A stretch of 64,000 nt of DNA from an uncultured Paenibacillus sp. (lineage in GTDB: Bacteria; Bacillota; Bacilli; Paenibacillales; Paenibacillaceae): NCBI GenBank assembly GCA_937895345.1, contig CALAWP010000074.1:124001-188000 (forward strand), in the 5' to 3' direction. Within the stretch, counting starts at the first letter, position 1; every line of letters begins with the position of its first letter. Both the position numbers and the translations under genes were made by a program. Of the stretch, positions 9,490 to 17,652 are shown piece after piece. The notes below the pieces were generated by a model. The model saw only the letters and a list, made by a program, of their open reading frames with translations, was not told where the DNA came from and did not search any database.

Positions 9490-10239
9490 ATGATCGTATT
9501 GAAATCGGAAAGAGAAATCCGGCTGATGCACGAAGCGGGCAAGCTGCTCGCCGCCTGCCACCGGGAGGTCGCGAAGCTGGTCCGGCCGGGCATATCCACG
9601 GCCGAGATCGACCAATTTGTCGAGTCGTATTTGAAAAAACATGGAGCCTATCCAGAGCAAATCGGCTATAACGGTTACGAGTATGCGACCTGCGCGTCCG
9701 TAAACGACGAAATTTGCCACGGCTTCCCCCGGAAAACGCCGCTGCAAAACGGGGATATCGTCACGATCGATTTTGTTGTGAATTTGGACGGTTGGCTGGC
9801 CGATTCCGCTTGGACCTACGCGGTCGGGGATATCGCCGACAACGCGCGTGCGCTGATGGACGTGACGCTGGAGTGCCTGTATAAAGGCATTGAGCAAGCG
9901 CAACCCGGCAACCGGATCGGCGACATCGGCCATGCCATTCAATCCTATGCCGAAGCCAGAGGCTACAGCGTCGTCAGAGATTTTACGGCTCACGGCATCG
10001 GGACGCGCATCCATGAGGAGCCGCATCATATCCCCCATTACGGCTCCCCGGGCAAGGGGCTCCGCTTGAAGGAAGGCATGGTCATCACCATCGAGCCGAT
10101 GATTAACGAAGGCGTGTGGCAAAGCCGGATGGATGCCAACGGCTGGACGGGCCGGACGGCCGACGGCAAACTGTCGGCGCAATACGAGCATACGGTTGCG
10201 ATCACGAAGGACGGGCCGCTTATTTTGACGCAGCAATAA
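9490..10239 (+). CDS. map: Methionine aminopeptidase, type I
   Basis: A 249-residue enzyme that removes the initiator methionine from new proteins. All five metal ligands of the pita-bread fold are visible: Asp94 and Asp105 (IDFVVNLDGWLADSAW), His168 (HGIGTRIHEEP), Glu202 (IEPMINEG) and Glu233 (YEHTVAIT), with the substrate-binding His77 in DEICHG. Length is usual for a type Ia enzyme without N-terminal extension. The ribosome binding site is AGGAGGAAACTAG before ATG. It lies outside the ribosomal protein operon, so it is probably an accessory paralogue such as the YflG type. Confidence 0.95.
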   Translation: MIVLKSEREIRLMHEAGKLLAACHREVAKLVRPGISTAEIDQFVESYLKKHGAYPEQIGYNGYEYATCASVNDEICHGFPRKTPLQNGDIVTIDFVVNLDGWLADSAWTYAVGDIADNARALMDVTLECLYKGIEQAQPGNRIGDIGHAIQSYAEARGYSVVRDFTAHGIGTRIHEEPHHIPHYGSPGKGLRLKEGMVITIEPMINEGVWQSRMDANGWTGRTADGKLSAQYEHTVAITKDGPLILTQQ

Positions 10240-10304
10240 CGCGTTCAGGTTATACAAGCGGGAGGGCTGCTTCTCGAGAGAGGACTGCCCCTCCTCTTGT
10301 TCCG

Positions 10305-10958
10305 CTATCGGCCTCTTCGCTTGTAATCCCGATCGATCCGCTCCTTCCACGCCGACGTCAACGGCCGGCTTTCCCGCAGTCCGCTGATCGCCTCGCTTAC
10401 CGCTTCGAAATTCAGCCTCGTTCCCGCTCCGTCGGCATGGTAATTGGCGGCGCGATCGGCGCCGATGCCGAATTGGTCCGCCGCAGCCACCGCATCGATA
10501 TTGGCGCCCAAAAAGAGAAATTCCCAGCCGTACTCCTTCTTCTGCCGCTCGATCAGAGCCCGAATTTGTTCATAGTTGAATTCGCGGCTGGCGTTTTCGT
10601 GACCATCCGTCGTAATGACGAACATCACCTTGCCGGGGCGATACTCGGGAGCGGTGCGCTTCGCCGCATGGATGATTTTGTGAATGGTGCGTCCGGCTGC
10701 ATCCAGCAAGGCGGTGGATCCGCCCACCCGGTACTCCCGCTCCGTCAGCGGAGCGATCGCTCTTACGGGAATTCGGTCGTGCAGCAGCTCATACCCGTTG
10801 TTGAACAGCACCGTCGTCACGACGGCCTCCCCCTCCGCCGATTTCTGCTTTTCCAGCATCGCGTTAAAACCGCCGATCGTATCGCGCTCCAGTCCGGCCA
10901 TCGATCCGCTTTTGTCCAGAATGAACACCAGCTCGGTCAAGTTATCGTTTCTCATCAT
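10305..10958 (-). CDS. VWA-domain protein with intact MIDAS
   Basis: A 217-residue protein that is essentially one von Willebrand factor A domain. The metal-ion site is complete: DKSGSM (Asp15-Ser19), the Thr in VGGSTAL and the Asp in TTDGHEN. There is no signal peptide, so it is probably cytoplasmic. I chose ATG 10958 because GGAGGGG precedes it; the frame is open further upstream without a better site. It converges on map. Bacterial VWA proteins of this kind often partner AAA ATPases or take part in tellurite or stress systems, but no partner is adjacent, so the function is unknown. Confidence 0.8.
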   Translation of the reverse strand: MMRNDNLTELVFILDKSGSMAGLERDTIGGFNAMLEKQKSAEGEAVVTTVLFNNGYELLHDRIPVRAIAPLTEREYRVGGSTALLDAAGRTIHKIIHAAKRTAPEYRPGKVMFVITTDGHENASREFNYEQIRALIERQKKEYGWEFLFLGANIDAVAAADQFGIGADRAANYHADGAGTRLNFEAVSEAISGLRESRPLTSAWKERIDRDYKRRGR

Positions 10959-11148
10959 CGTTACCCCTCCGTCTGTATGATGACTACAGCATAACATCCG
11001 TCTTGCGCCGTCCGGTCGCTTCCAAAGCGACACTTTCCGCCGGGAACGCATGGCGAAATTACAATTTGCAGGTCCAAAGCTATAGATACGTGGTAGAATA
11101 GTCCTGTCATCCCATGTCGAAAACTAACCATCCTATAAGGGGACAACT

Positions 11149-12519
11149 ATGAATGCAACTGTTGCGACCGCACTTTTCTGGATTTTCGCCGTCTTGCTGG
11201 CCGGAGCCTTGCTGTTACCTCGCAAATTCGTACCGTTCTTTCACACCCGAAAAACCGGGCTCGTCGTTTACGGCCTGCCTTTGCTGCTTGTCTTTTTGTC
11301 CAGCCATTTCTACATCATACCCATGACTTCGCCCCAGCTCTCGTCGGAAGATCGGAAGCGGATCGAAGATTATGGCGAGCTTCTGCCTCTATCCTACGGC
11401 TTTCAAGATTTTGGCGATTACGTTACCTATCTCGGCGCTATAACCGATAACAAACCCTCCGGCTTAGGAGTGTTGACTTTGGGCTCCGAATCGGGGGACA
11501 GCATACAGATCGCCGGCCGATTCGACGACCGTCAATTGAACGGATTCGGACTCATCCGCTATACGGCCGAACGGTATTATATCGGCAGCATCCGGAATAA
11601 CGTGCCCGATGGCGAAGGCGTCTTGTTTTACGGGGAAGATTACGAGCCGTTGTTCGGTCAATTTTCTCCGGCGTTTCCCGAGGAGCTCGCGGAACACAGC
11701 GAATGGGGGATGCGGATAGACGGCATTCCCGGCGAGTATTACGGCGATGTCATCGACCCGTGGATTCCGACTGGCGCAGGCGTCGTCTATCTCTCCGGCA
11801 TCGGATATGTAACGGCAATCTTCCACGATGGAAGGATGGCTAACGATACCTCGCTTGGATTCCATCGGGCGGATGACGAAACGAGCGTCGTCGGCCCTAT
11901 AGACGACCCGAATGGATACGGCGTTTATATCATGTCTAATGATGCCGGTCTTTCTTTCCTATTTGGCCTTATGGATGCGGAGAAACGGAAGGAAATGATT
12001 TATTTGTCGGATATCGTCACGCATGTCGGTTCGCCTGCCGGGGGGCAAAGCGTGAGCAGCAGCAACGGCAGCATCATTGCGGGCATTATGCCTTCATCCG
12101 CTTTGGACGGTACGGGGACGATTCAAGGTTTTTTTGAGGACGGGGAATATCTGGGCGAGTTTGCCGCCGCCCGTCCGCACGGTCTGGGGCAGGTTGCGTA
12201 TCAAGACGGCAGCCGTTATACCGGCTATTTTGCAGACGGGGCTTATGAAGGGGTCGGCCGATTCACAACCGCATACGGCACGACTTACACCGGGGAGTTC
12301 CTTAACGGCTTCTACCACGGGAAAGGCAAAGAAGTGCATGCGGACGGAACGATGTATATCGGAACGTTTCAGGACGGAGAGCTTGTCAACGGCGTCAAGG
12401 TGTATCCGAACAAGGTAACCTATCGAATCGTGGACGGCGTTCGCAAGGAAGGAAGCGGCCGCCTTGGCGTATGGATGGATATGATCAAAATGATGCTGGT
12501 AAATAAATATCAGGGTTAA
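11149..12519 (+). CDS. Membrane-anchored MORN-repeat protein
   Basis: A 456-residue protein with two N-terminal membrane segments (about residues 6-24 and 36-58). It then carries a long region with MORN repeats, whose units have the form YTGEFLNGFYHGKGK. The best units are at about residues 100-160 and 350-430, for example YLGEFAAARPHGLGQVAY and YIGTFQDGELVNGVKVY. MORN repeats are beta-hairpin arrays that bind lipids or proteins or act as scaffolds. A spacer of about 150 residues separates the two blocks. The ribosome binding site is AAGGGG. No pathway can be assigned. Confidence 0.75.
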   Translation: MNATVATALFWIFAVLLAGALLLPRKFVPFFHTRKTGLVVYGLPLLLVFLSSHFYIIPMTSPQLSSEDRKRIEDYGELLPLSYGFQDFGDYVTYLGAITDNKPSGLGVLTLGSESGDSIQIAGRFDDRQLNGFGLIRYTAERYYIGSIRNNVPDGEGVLFYGEDYEPLFGQFSPAFPEELAEHSEWGMRIDGIPGEYYGDVIDPWIPTGAGVVYLSGIGYVTAIFHDGRMANDTSLGFHRADDETSVVGPIDDPNGYGVYIMSNDAGLSFLFGLMDAEKRKEMIYLSDIVTHVGSPAGGQSVSSSNGSIIAGIMPSSALDGTGTIQGFFEDGEYLGEFAAARPHGLGQVAYQDGSRYTGYFADGAYEGVGRFTTAYGTTYTGEFLNGFYHGKGKEVHADGTMYIGTFQDGELVNGVKVYPNKVTYRIVDGVRKEGSGRLGVWMDMIKMMLVNKYQG

Positions 12520-12565
12520 CCTCCATAATGAATTAATTCTATCGCAGCATAAAAGGCTGTCGCAT

Positions 12566-13555
12566 CTAACCGCCCAGCAGCGGCTGATCGAAGGCGAACA
12601 ACGCTTCATTAATTTCATAAATATTGTAGCTGCCCCGTTCAATGAAATATTCGATAATGACGTCGAACTTGCGGCTGCGCGACAGCGTATAACCGGCGCT
12701 GCCAAGCAGGTCCTGCGTGTCCTCCAAATCGAGCTCCAGCGAAATCGCAAGCGCGAGCGCCGTCGTCTTGCTCGGTTGGTAATCCTTGTTGCTGCGAATT
12801 TTTGAAAACAGCTTGCGGTCCAGATTGGCCCGCTTATAGGTGTCCACATCGGTACGCCCTTTCCGGTCGATCAGCTTCAGCAGCTTCTGCGAAAAGGATT
12901 CGTCCAGCTCGTTTACGATGTCGCCAAGATTCGGCGCCGCTGCCGGAGCGGACGCGAAAGCATACGATTCCAGCTCATACTGCCTATCGCTTATTGCCGT
13001 CCCGCGCCGCCTTGGCGCATGCTCGTCCACGCAGCGATCGTCGATGTATTTCGCGATCGAATCGAACAGCTTGGCGCCGATGCGATAGGACTCTCGGTCG
13101 AACACAACCATATACACCAGCATGTCCGAGTTCGCCAAAAAGTCGCCGATCGCCCGGGTGGCCACGCGCAGCGCCTCATCCTTCGGATAACCGAACAGCC
13201 CGGACGACAGCAGCGGAAACGCAATGGAGGTTAGTCCCTTCTTCTGCGCCAGCGTCAGCGCATGAAGATAACAGCTGCGCAGCAGCTCCTCCTCGCCGGA
13301 GCCGCCTCCTTGCCAGACGGGGCCAACCGCATGAATAATGTATCGGGCCGGAAGCGCATACCCGTCCGTTAGGACCGCCTTGCCCGTCTTGCAGCCGCCG
13401 ATCGCATCGCACGCTTGCCGCAGCTCGGCCTCGCCGGCCGCCCGAAAGATCGATCCGCATACCCCGCCTCCCATCTGCAATGCCGGATTGGCGGCATTCA
13501 CTATCGCGTCCGTACGCATCAACGTAATATCATGGCGAATGATCTCTAAAGGCAT
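12566..13555 (-). CDS. Macro-domain protein with fused helical C-terminal domain
   Basis: A 329-residue protein from ATG 13555 (AGAGGAGAAC upstream). Residues 1-170 are a macro domain of the ADP-ribose hydrolase type: IVNAANPALQMGGGVCG, then HAVGPVWQGG and IAFPLLSSGLFGYP. Residues about 225-329 are a separate all-helical domain (DRKLFSKIRSNKDYQPSKTT, then ALALAISLELDLEDTQDLL) resembling a helix-turn-helix unit. I have seen this pairing in Bacillota macro proteins. The macro part should bind or remove ADP-ribose. The tail may recognise nucleic acid or a toxin, which is inference. It faces the MORN gene tail to tail. Confidence 0.8.
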   Translation of the reverse strand: MPLEIIRHDITLMRTDAIVNAANPALQMGGGVCGSIFRAAGEAELRQACDAIGGCKTGKAVLTDGYALPARYIIHAVGPVWQGGGSGEEELLRSCYLHALTLAQKKGLTSIAFPLLSSGLFGYPKDEALRVATRAIGDFLANSDMLVYMVVFDRESYRIGAKLFDSIAKYIDDRCVDEHAPRRRGTAISDRQYELESYAFASAPAAAPNLGDIVNELDESFSQKLLKLIDRKGRTDVDTYKRANLDRKLFSKIRSNKDYQPSKTTALALAISLELDLEDTQDLLGSAGYTLSRSRKFDVIIEYFIERGSYNIYEINEALFAFDQPLLGG

Positions 13556-13629
13556 GATGTTCTCCTCTCTATTTTTCCTTTCTATATAATGGATCTGGCG
13601 AAGGCGCGATGAATGGGGAACTGCCAACA

Positions 13630-13805
13630 TGAACGATAAAACGTTCATATGAACGCTGCAGAACGGTCACATCCATGATTTTGAACGATAAATCACTCAT
13701 TGAACGCTGCAGAACCGCCAAACCCATACTTTTGAACGATAAATCGCTCATTTGAACGCCGCTGACCCAACACATCCATGATTTTGAACGATAAATCGCT
13801 CACCA
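13630..13805. repeat. Tandem repeat, about 52-base unit, 3 copies plus a partial
   Basis: The motif TGAACGATAAATCGCTCA begins at 13630, 13682, 13733 and 13785, giving periods of 52, 51 and 52 bases. Each unit continues with a second TTTGAACGC, then CTGCAGAAC-like and CCCATGATT-like segments. The short TGAACG word therefore occurs about every 26 bases. The copies have diverged by a few bases. The array lies in the 612-base gap between the macro gene and the GH3 gene. The rest of this gap (13806-14079) shows no gene I can support. Confidence 0.85.
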
Positions 13806-14079
13806 TCCTCTATCCTCTGGCCAGGTTCAACCTGTTTGAACGGCATATTGTATCGAACTGGGCGGAAAGCGGCTGGGTATGAGCTCACGTCTTAAGCCGG
13901 GACGAACACGTCTGTAAGGCAGTCTCACTGTATCCGCTGCAGATTTCGATAGAGCAGCTTAGTGAACATTCGACCTACTGCCTTCAAAACCTGCAAGAAA
14001 CCTGCTGGGATTTCGAAATTCGCTCAAGAAGGCAAAGCTTCCATCGCCATGCTGACGCTCGTTATGCCGGGCATACACG

Positions 14080-14118
14080 AAAAACGGCGAGCCGCGGTCA
14101 TGATGACCCGTGCTCGCC
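14080..14118 (-). terminator. Intrinsic terminator of the GH3 gene
   Basis: Read leftward, GGCGAGC and CGGGTCA pair with TGACCGC and GCTCGCC around a short loop, followed by GTTTTT. It ends about 50 bases after the GH3 stop. Confidence 0.85.
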
Positions 14119-14167
14119 GCTCCTGTTCGCATGTGCCAATGCCGCCTTCGATTCCGTTCTTACGTTC

Positions 14168-16969
14168 TTACACTTGCTTGAACTCGATCCAGTCGATCTG
14201 CAGACCCGGCTTGGCGAAGTCCAGCTTCATTTCGTACAGGCCCGCTTCCAGCTCCACTCGGACCAGTATTTGCTTGATCCATTTGCCGTCTGTTCCGTTC
14301 GTCTGAACCGTCGCCGCCAGTTCGCCGTTCAACGTCACGTTGCAGGCGCTTTGCGCTACGTTCGTGCCAGGCGACATAACGCGCACCGTCACCCGGTATC
14401 GCCCGCTGCGCTCGACCTTGATCGTCGCCGATTGATTCGTTGCCGCCGGCGAGTCTCCGCCCGGCTTCACCTGAAGCTCGCCCGCCAGCGTCAAAGCCCC
14501 GGCCTCCGGCAGCTCCGGATTTGCCCGGAACGGGACGGCCGTCTCCTCGATCACTTGCTTGCGGGAGAATACCGGCGCCTTCATCAGGAACGCGCAAATG
14601 TTCATGGCGCTGCGCTGCAGCTCGCCGCGCGTAAGCGACCCGTTCTTCAGCGACTCGATCGTGTTATCCTCGGCCGCGTTGATTTCAGCTCCATGATTGC
14701 TGACGACCATGTACAGATCGTTTTGCGCGCGCACCATTGCGTTCGTGTATTTCGTATCCGCCGGACCGCCGTGGACGGCGTCGTTCATCTTCGCCCACCA
14801 GTCCGTCATGACGATGCCTTCAAAGCCCCATTCTCCGCGAAGAATCGTTGTGTTCAGATCGTAGTTGGACGCCGCCCAATGCCCGTTGATCGGATTGTAG
14901 GACGTCATGATCGAATTGGCGCCGCCTTCCTTCACGGCGATTTCGAACCCTTTCAGGTAAATCTCGCGCAGCGCGCGCTCCGATACCGCCGCGTCGACCT
15001 TCGTCCGATGCTTCTCCTGATTGTTGCACGCAAAATGCTTCAGCGTCGCGTTCGAGCCGCCCTTGCGAATGCCTTTGACGTTAGCCGCGCCGAACAGACC
15101 GGTAATAAGCGGATCCTCCGAAAAGTATTCGAAATTCCGCCCGTTCAGCGGACTGCGTCGAAGGTTCATCCCCGGGCCGAGCAGCGTGTCGATCTCGTTG
15201 CGAATCAGCTCGCGCCCTTCCAATACGTAGAGCTCTTCCACCAGCTCCAAGTCCCAGGTCGCCGCCAGCAGCGTGCCGATCGGCACCTGCGTCGCCTTGT
15301 GGCCGCTGTCCATCCGGATGCCGGACGGTCCGTCCGCCGTGCAGCCGACCGGCACGCCGTAGCCAAACAGCCGGTCGCTGACGCCGCCGAAAGCCGAAGC
15401 CGTCCCCGGCGTGACGAGCGGGCTGCTCATCCCTTCGCCCCGCACGATCGTCGCCAGATCGTCGTCGCTCAGCTGCGCGATAAATTGCTCCAGGCTCGCC
15501 TTGCCGTCGCGCACGTCGCGCAGCTTGATGCCTTGATCGCCCGTTTGCTCCAGCGTTGCCGGCATCCGGCTCTTGATCCGCTCCTCAAGCGAAATGGTGC
15601 GCTGCGGCACCGCTTCAAAGACAAGCTCGTACGTGCCGTCCGCCTTGCGGGCGCCCGGCTTCATGCGCTCGAACGCGACGGTCGGAGCCAGCGCCTCCTC
15701 CAGCCGCTCTACTACTTGCAAAGCGTCCAGCACATACCCGTCTCCGCCTTCAAAGCGGACCGCGTCCGCCCGTTTCACGCTGTTGCCCGCGTACAGCCTG
15801 TACGTGCCTTCTTCCAGCACGTAAGCGGAACGATAGCCCGTGACGCCGGCATCGTCATAGGACGCCATCGTCCGCACCGGGAACGAGATCGTCAGCACTT
15901 GCGACTCTCCCGGCTGCAGCAGACGCGTCTTGGCAAACGCCGCCAATGCTCTGGCCGGCTTCCCCAGCTTGCCTTGCGGCGCCTCATAGTACAGCTGGAC
16001 GACTTCCTTGCCCGCAAACGCCGAACCCGTATTCGTCACCTTTACATCCAGCGCGATCGAAGGCTCCTCCGCGCCGCCCGACAGCTTCGCCTCGCCCGGC
16101 TCGATCGCAAACGTCGTATAGGACAAGCCGTAGCCAAACTCGTATTGCACCTTATCCGGACAAAACGTTTCGAAATACCGGTACCCGACGTAGATATCCT
16201 CCTGGTACAGGTTCCGGTGCTCGTCCCCGTAATTGCGGGTGGACGGATAATCGTCGATGGAATAAGCGATCGTATCGGTCAGTTTGCCGCTTGGCGTCAC
16301 GTCGCCGGCCAATACGTCGGCGATGGCGTTGCCGCCCTCCATGCCGCCGTGCCAAGCGTAAATGACGCATGGAATCGGATGCTTGTGCCCCGTATCGTTC
16401 AGCCAGCTCATATCCACAATATTGGACACGTTCAGCACGACGATCGTTTGCTCAAAATAGTCCGTCACCCGCTGCAGCATCGCTTTTTCTTCATTCGTCA
16501 ACAGGTAGCTGCCCGGCTCGATCGCATTGTCCTGATCCTCGCCCGCCGTTCGGCCGATGACGACGACCGCTTTATCCGATTGGGCTCTTGCTGCGGATAC
16601 GATCTCGTCGGTCAGCGGCATTTCCTTCTGATGCCACGGCTCCGCAGCCCAGCCGCCGCCTCCGTTATCGAACGGGTTTTGCTCGATCCATCGCTCATAG
16701 ACGCCCGCCAGCTCCTCGTTCACCTTCACCTGCTTTTTGGCCCGCAGACCGTCCAGCAAATTCGTTGTATAAGCGACGTTGACGCTGCCTCCTGAGCCCG
16801 TACCGCTGCGGTAATAGTTCACTTGCGTCCGGCCGAACACCGCGACCGTCTCTCCCTCCCGAATCGGCAGAGCTTGTCCGTCGTTTTTCAACAGCACCGC
16901 ACCTTCCGCCGCCGCCTTACGGCTGAATTCGGCAAATCCTTCGAGCGGCACTCCCAGCCATCTATTCAA
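14168..16969 (-). CDS. GH3 beta-glucosidase-type glycosidase with permuted domain order
   Basis: A 933-residue glycoside hydrolase of family 3. I chose TTG 16969 because GGAGG lies eight bases before it; the frame extends upstream without support. The order is reversed from most GH3 enzymes. The alpha/beta sandwich (VVVIGRTAGEDQDN) and fibronectin-III-like domain come first, up to about residue 430. The TIM barrel follows (TADGPSGIRMDSGH, LLGPGMNLRR, KHFACNNQE), with the nucleophile Asp723 in IVMTDWWAKM. Residues about 830-933 look like a CBM6/35-type carbohydrate-binding module. No signal peptide is visible, so it is probably intracellular. The same permuted order is known in Ruminococcus-type enzymes. 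The exact sugar is unknown. Confidence 0.9.
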   Translation of the reverse strand: MNRWLGVPLEGFAEFSRKAAAEGAVLLKNDGQALPIREGETVAVFGRTQVNYYRSGTGSGGSVNVAYTTNLLDGLRAKKQVKVNEELAGVYERWIEQNPFDNGGGGWAAEPWHQKEMPLTDEIVSAARAQSDKAVVVIGRTAGEDQDNAIEPGSYLLTNEEKAMLQRVTDYFEQTIVVLNVSNIVDMSWLNDTGHKHPIPCVIYAWHGGMEGGNAIADVLAGDVTPSGKLTDTIAYSIDDYPSTRNYGDEHRNLYQEDIYVGYRYFETFCPDKVQYEFGYGLSYTTFAIEPGEAKLSGGAEEPSIALDVKVTNTGSAFAGKEVVQLYYEAPQGKLGKPARALAAFAKTRLLQPGESQVLTISFPVRTMASYDDAGVTGYRSAYVLEEGTYRLYAGNSVKRADAVRFEGGDGYVLDALQVVERLEEALAPTVAFERMKPGARKADGTYELVFEAVPQRTISLEERIKSRMPATLEQTGDQGIKLRDVRDGKASLEQFIAQLSDDDLATIVRGEGMSSPLVTPGTASAFGGVSDRLFGYGVPVGCTADGPSGIRMDSGHKATQVPIGTLLAATWDLELVEELYVLEGRELIRNEIDTLLGPGMNLRRSPLNGRNFEYFSEDPLITGLFGAANVKGIRKGGSNATLKHFACNNQEKHRTKVDAAVSERALREIYLKGFEIAVKEGGANSIMTSYNPINGHWAASNYDLNTTILRGEWGFEGIVMTDWWAKMNDAVHGGPADTKYTNAMVRAQNDLYMVVSNHGAEINAAEDNTIESLKNGSLTRGELQRSAMNICAFLMKAPVFSRKQVIEETAVPFRANPELPEAGALTLAGELQVKPGGDSPAATNQSATIKVERSGRYRVTVRVMSPGTNVAQSACNVTLNGELAATVQTNGTDGKWIKQILVRVELEAGLYEMKLDFAKPGLQIDWIEFKQV

Positions 16970-17150
16970 AACGCATTCCTCCAGTTTTACGATTAATGAA
17001 ACGATTATATCAAAAAAAGCGGCGATTCCATGCACCGCCCGTGGCCTATTTCTCAACGATTTGGCCATGGAAAATTTTGATGCCCCTGCGATTGTTCCGT
17101 CGATTCATCCGAACATCGTTCAGCACGGCGAGAATTCGCCAGCTTCTCCA

Positions 17151-17546
17151 TCAGCCTTTCTTCATCAGCCGTTCCGCAAACGGAATATCCGCCGGAGCCC
17201 ACTCGAACTCGCGCAGCTCCTCGCGCCGCACCCAGCGGCAGTCGTCGTGGTCGCTCAAACGAATTTCGCCTGATAAATATTTTGCCCTATAAACGATTAA
17301 CCTGATGGTCACCGTCCCATAATCATGTACATGCGCCCCGAGCGGCTCATAGGGCTCGATCTCGATCCCCATCTCTTCCCGCAGCTCCCGCACCAGGCAA
17401 GCTTCCGGCGATTCGTCAGGCTCCAGCTTGCCGCCGGGAAACTCCCACAAGCCTTGCTGGGATTTCCCTTCCTTCCTTCTGGCGATCAGTATCTTCCCTT
17501 CGCCGTTCTCGATTACGGCAGCGGCCACTTCGATCATCGGTATCAC
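17151..17546 (-). CDS. MutT-type Nudix hydrolase
   Basis: A 131-residue Nudix protein with a complete box beginning GKLEPDESPEACLVRELREE and ending MGI, preceded by GLWEFPG. This matches the (deoxy)nucleoside triphosphate pyrophosphohydrolases that cleanse 8-oxo-dGTP. GTG 17546 with AGGAG seven bases before it is preferred; ATG 17537 is the alternative. It is divergent from the nitrilase-SMC-macro cassette, with about 105 bases between them. A house-cleaning role is likely. Substrate preference cannot be read from the sequence. Confidence 0.88.
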   Translation of the reverse strand: MIPMIEVAAAVIENGEGKILIARRKEGKSQQGLWEFPGGKLEPDESPEACLVRELREEMGIEIEPYEPLGAHVHDYGTVTIRLIVYRAKYLSGEIRLSDHDDCRWVRREELREFEWAPADIPFAERLMKKG

Positions 17547-17652
17547 ATCCTGTCTCCTATCCTTCCTTACTATTTATCCCCCCAAGCTTTTATGGTATGT
17601 TAAGGAAAGAATGTCTTCAACCATTTTTGTTTTTTTATGGGAGTGTCTGCGG

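Noticed and set aside
10250..10300. Terminator between map and the VWA gene
   Set aside because: GGAGGGC and GCCCCTCC can pair only with a bulge and a large loop, and no clear T-run follows.
13630..13805. CRISPR array
   Set aside because: The 52-base units are contiguous and similar over their whole length, with no unique spacers and no cas genes nearby.
13962..14306. Plus-strand frame of 114 codons covering the GH3 terminator
   Set aside because: It runs through a terminator hairpin and into the GH3 gene antisense, with no ribosome binding site.
14174..16795. Long open frame of 873 codons on the plus strand opposite the GH3 gene
   Set aside because: It is the antisense shadow of a clear GH3 gene. 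It is rich in Arg, His and Gln, has no domain, and reflects GC-rich codon usage.
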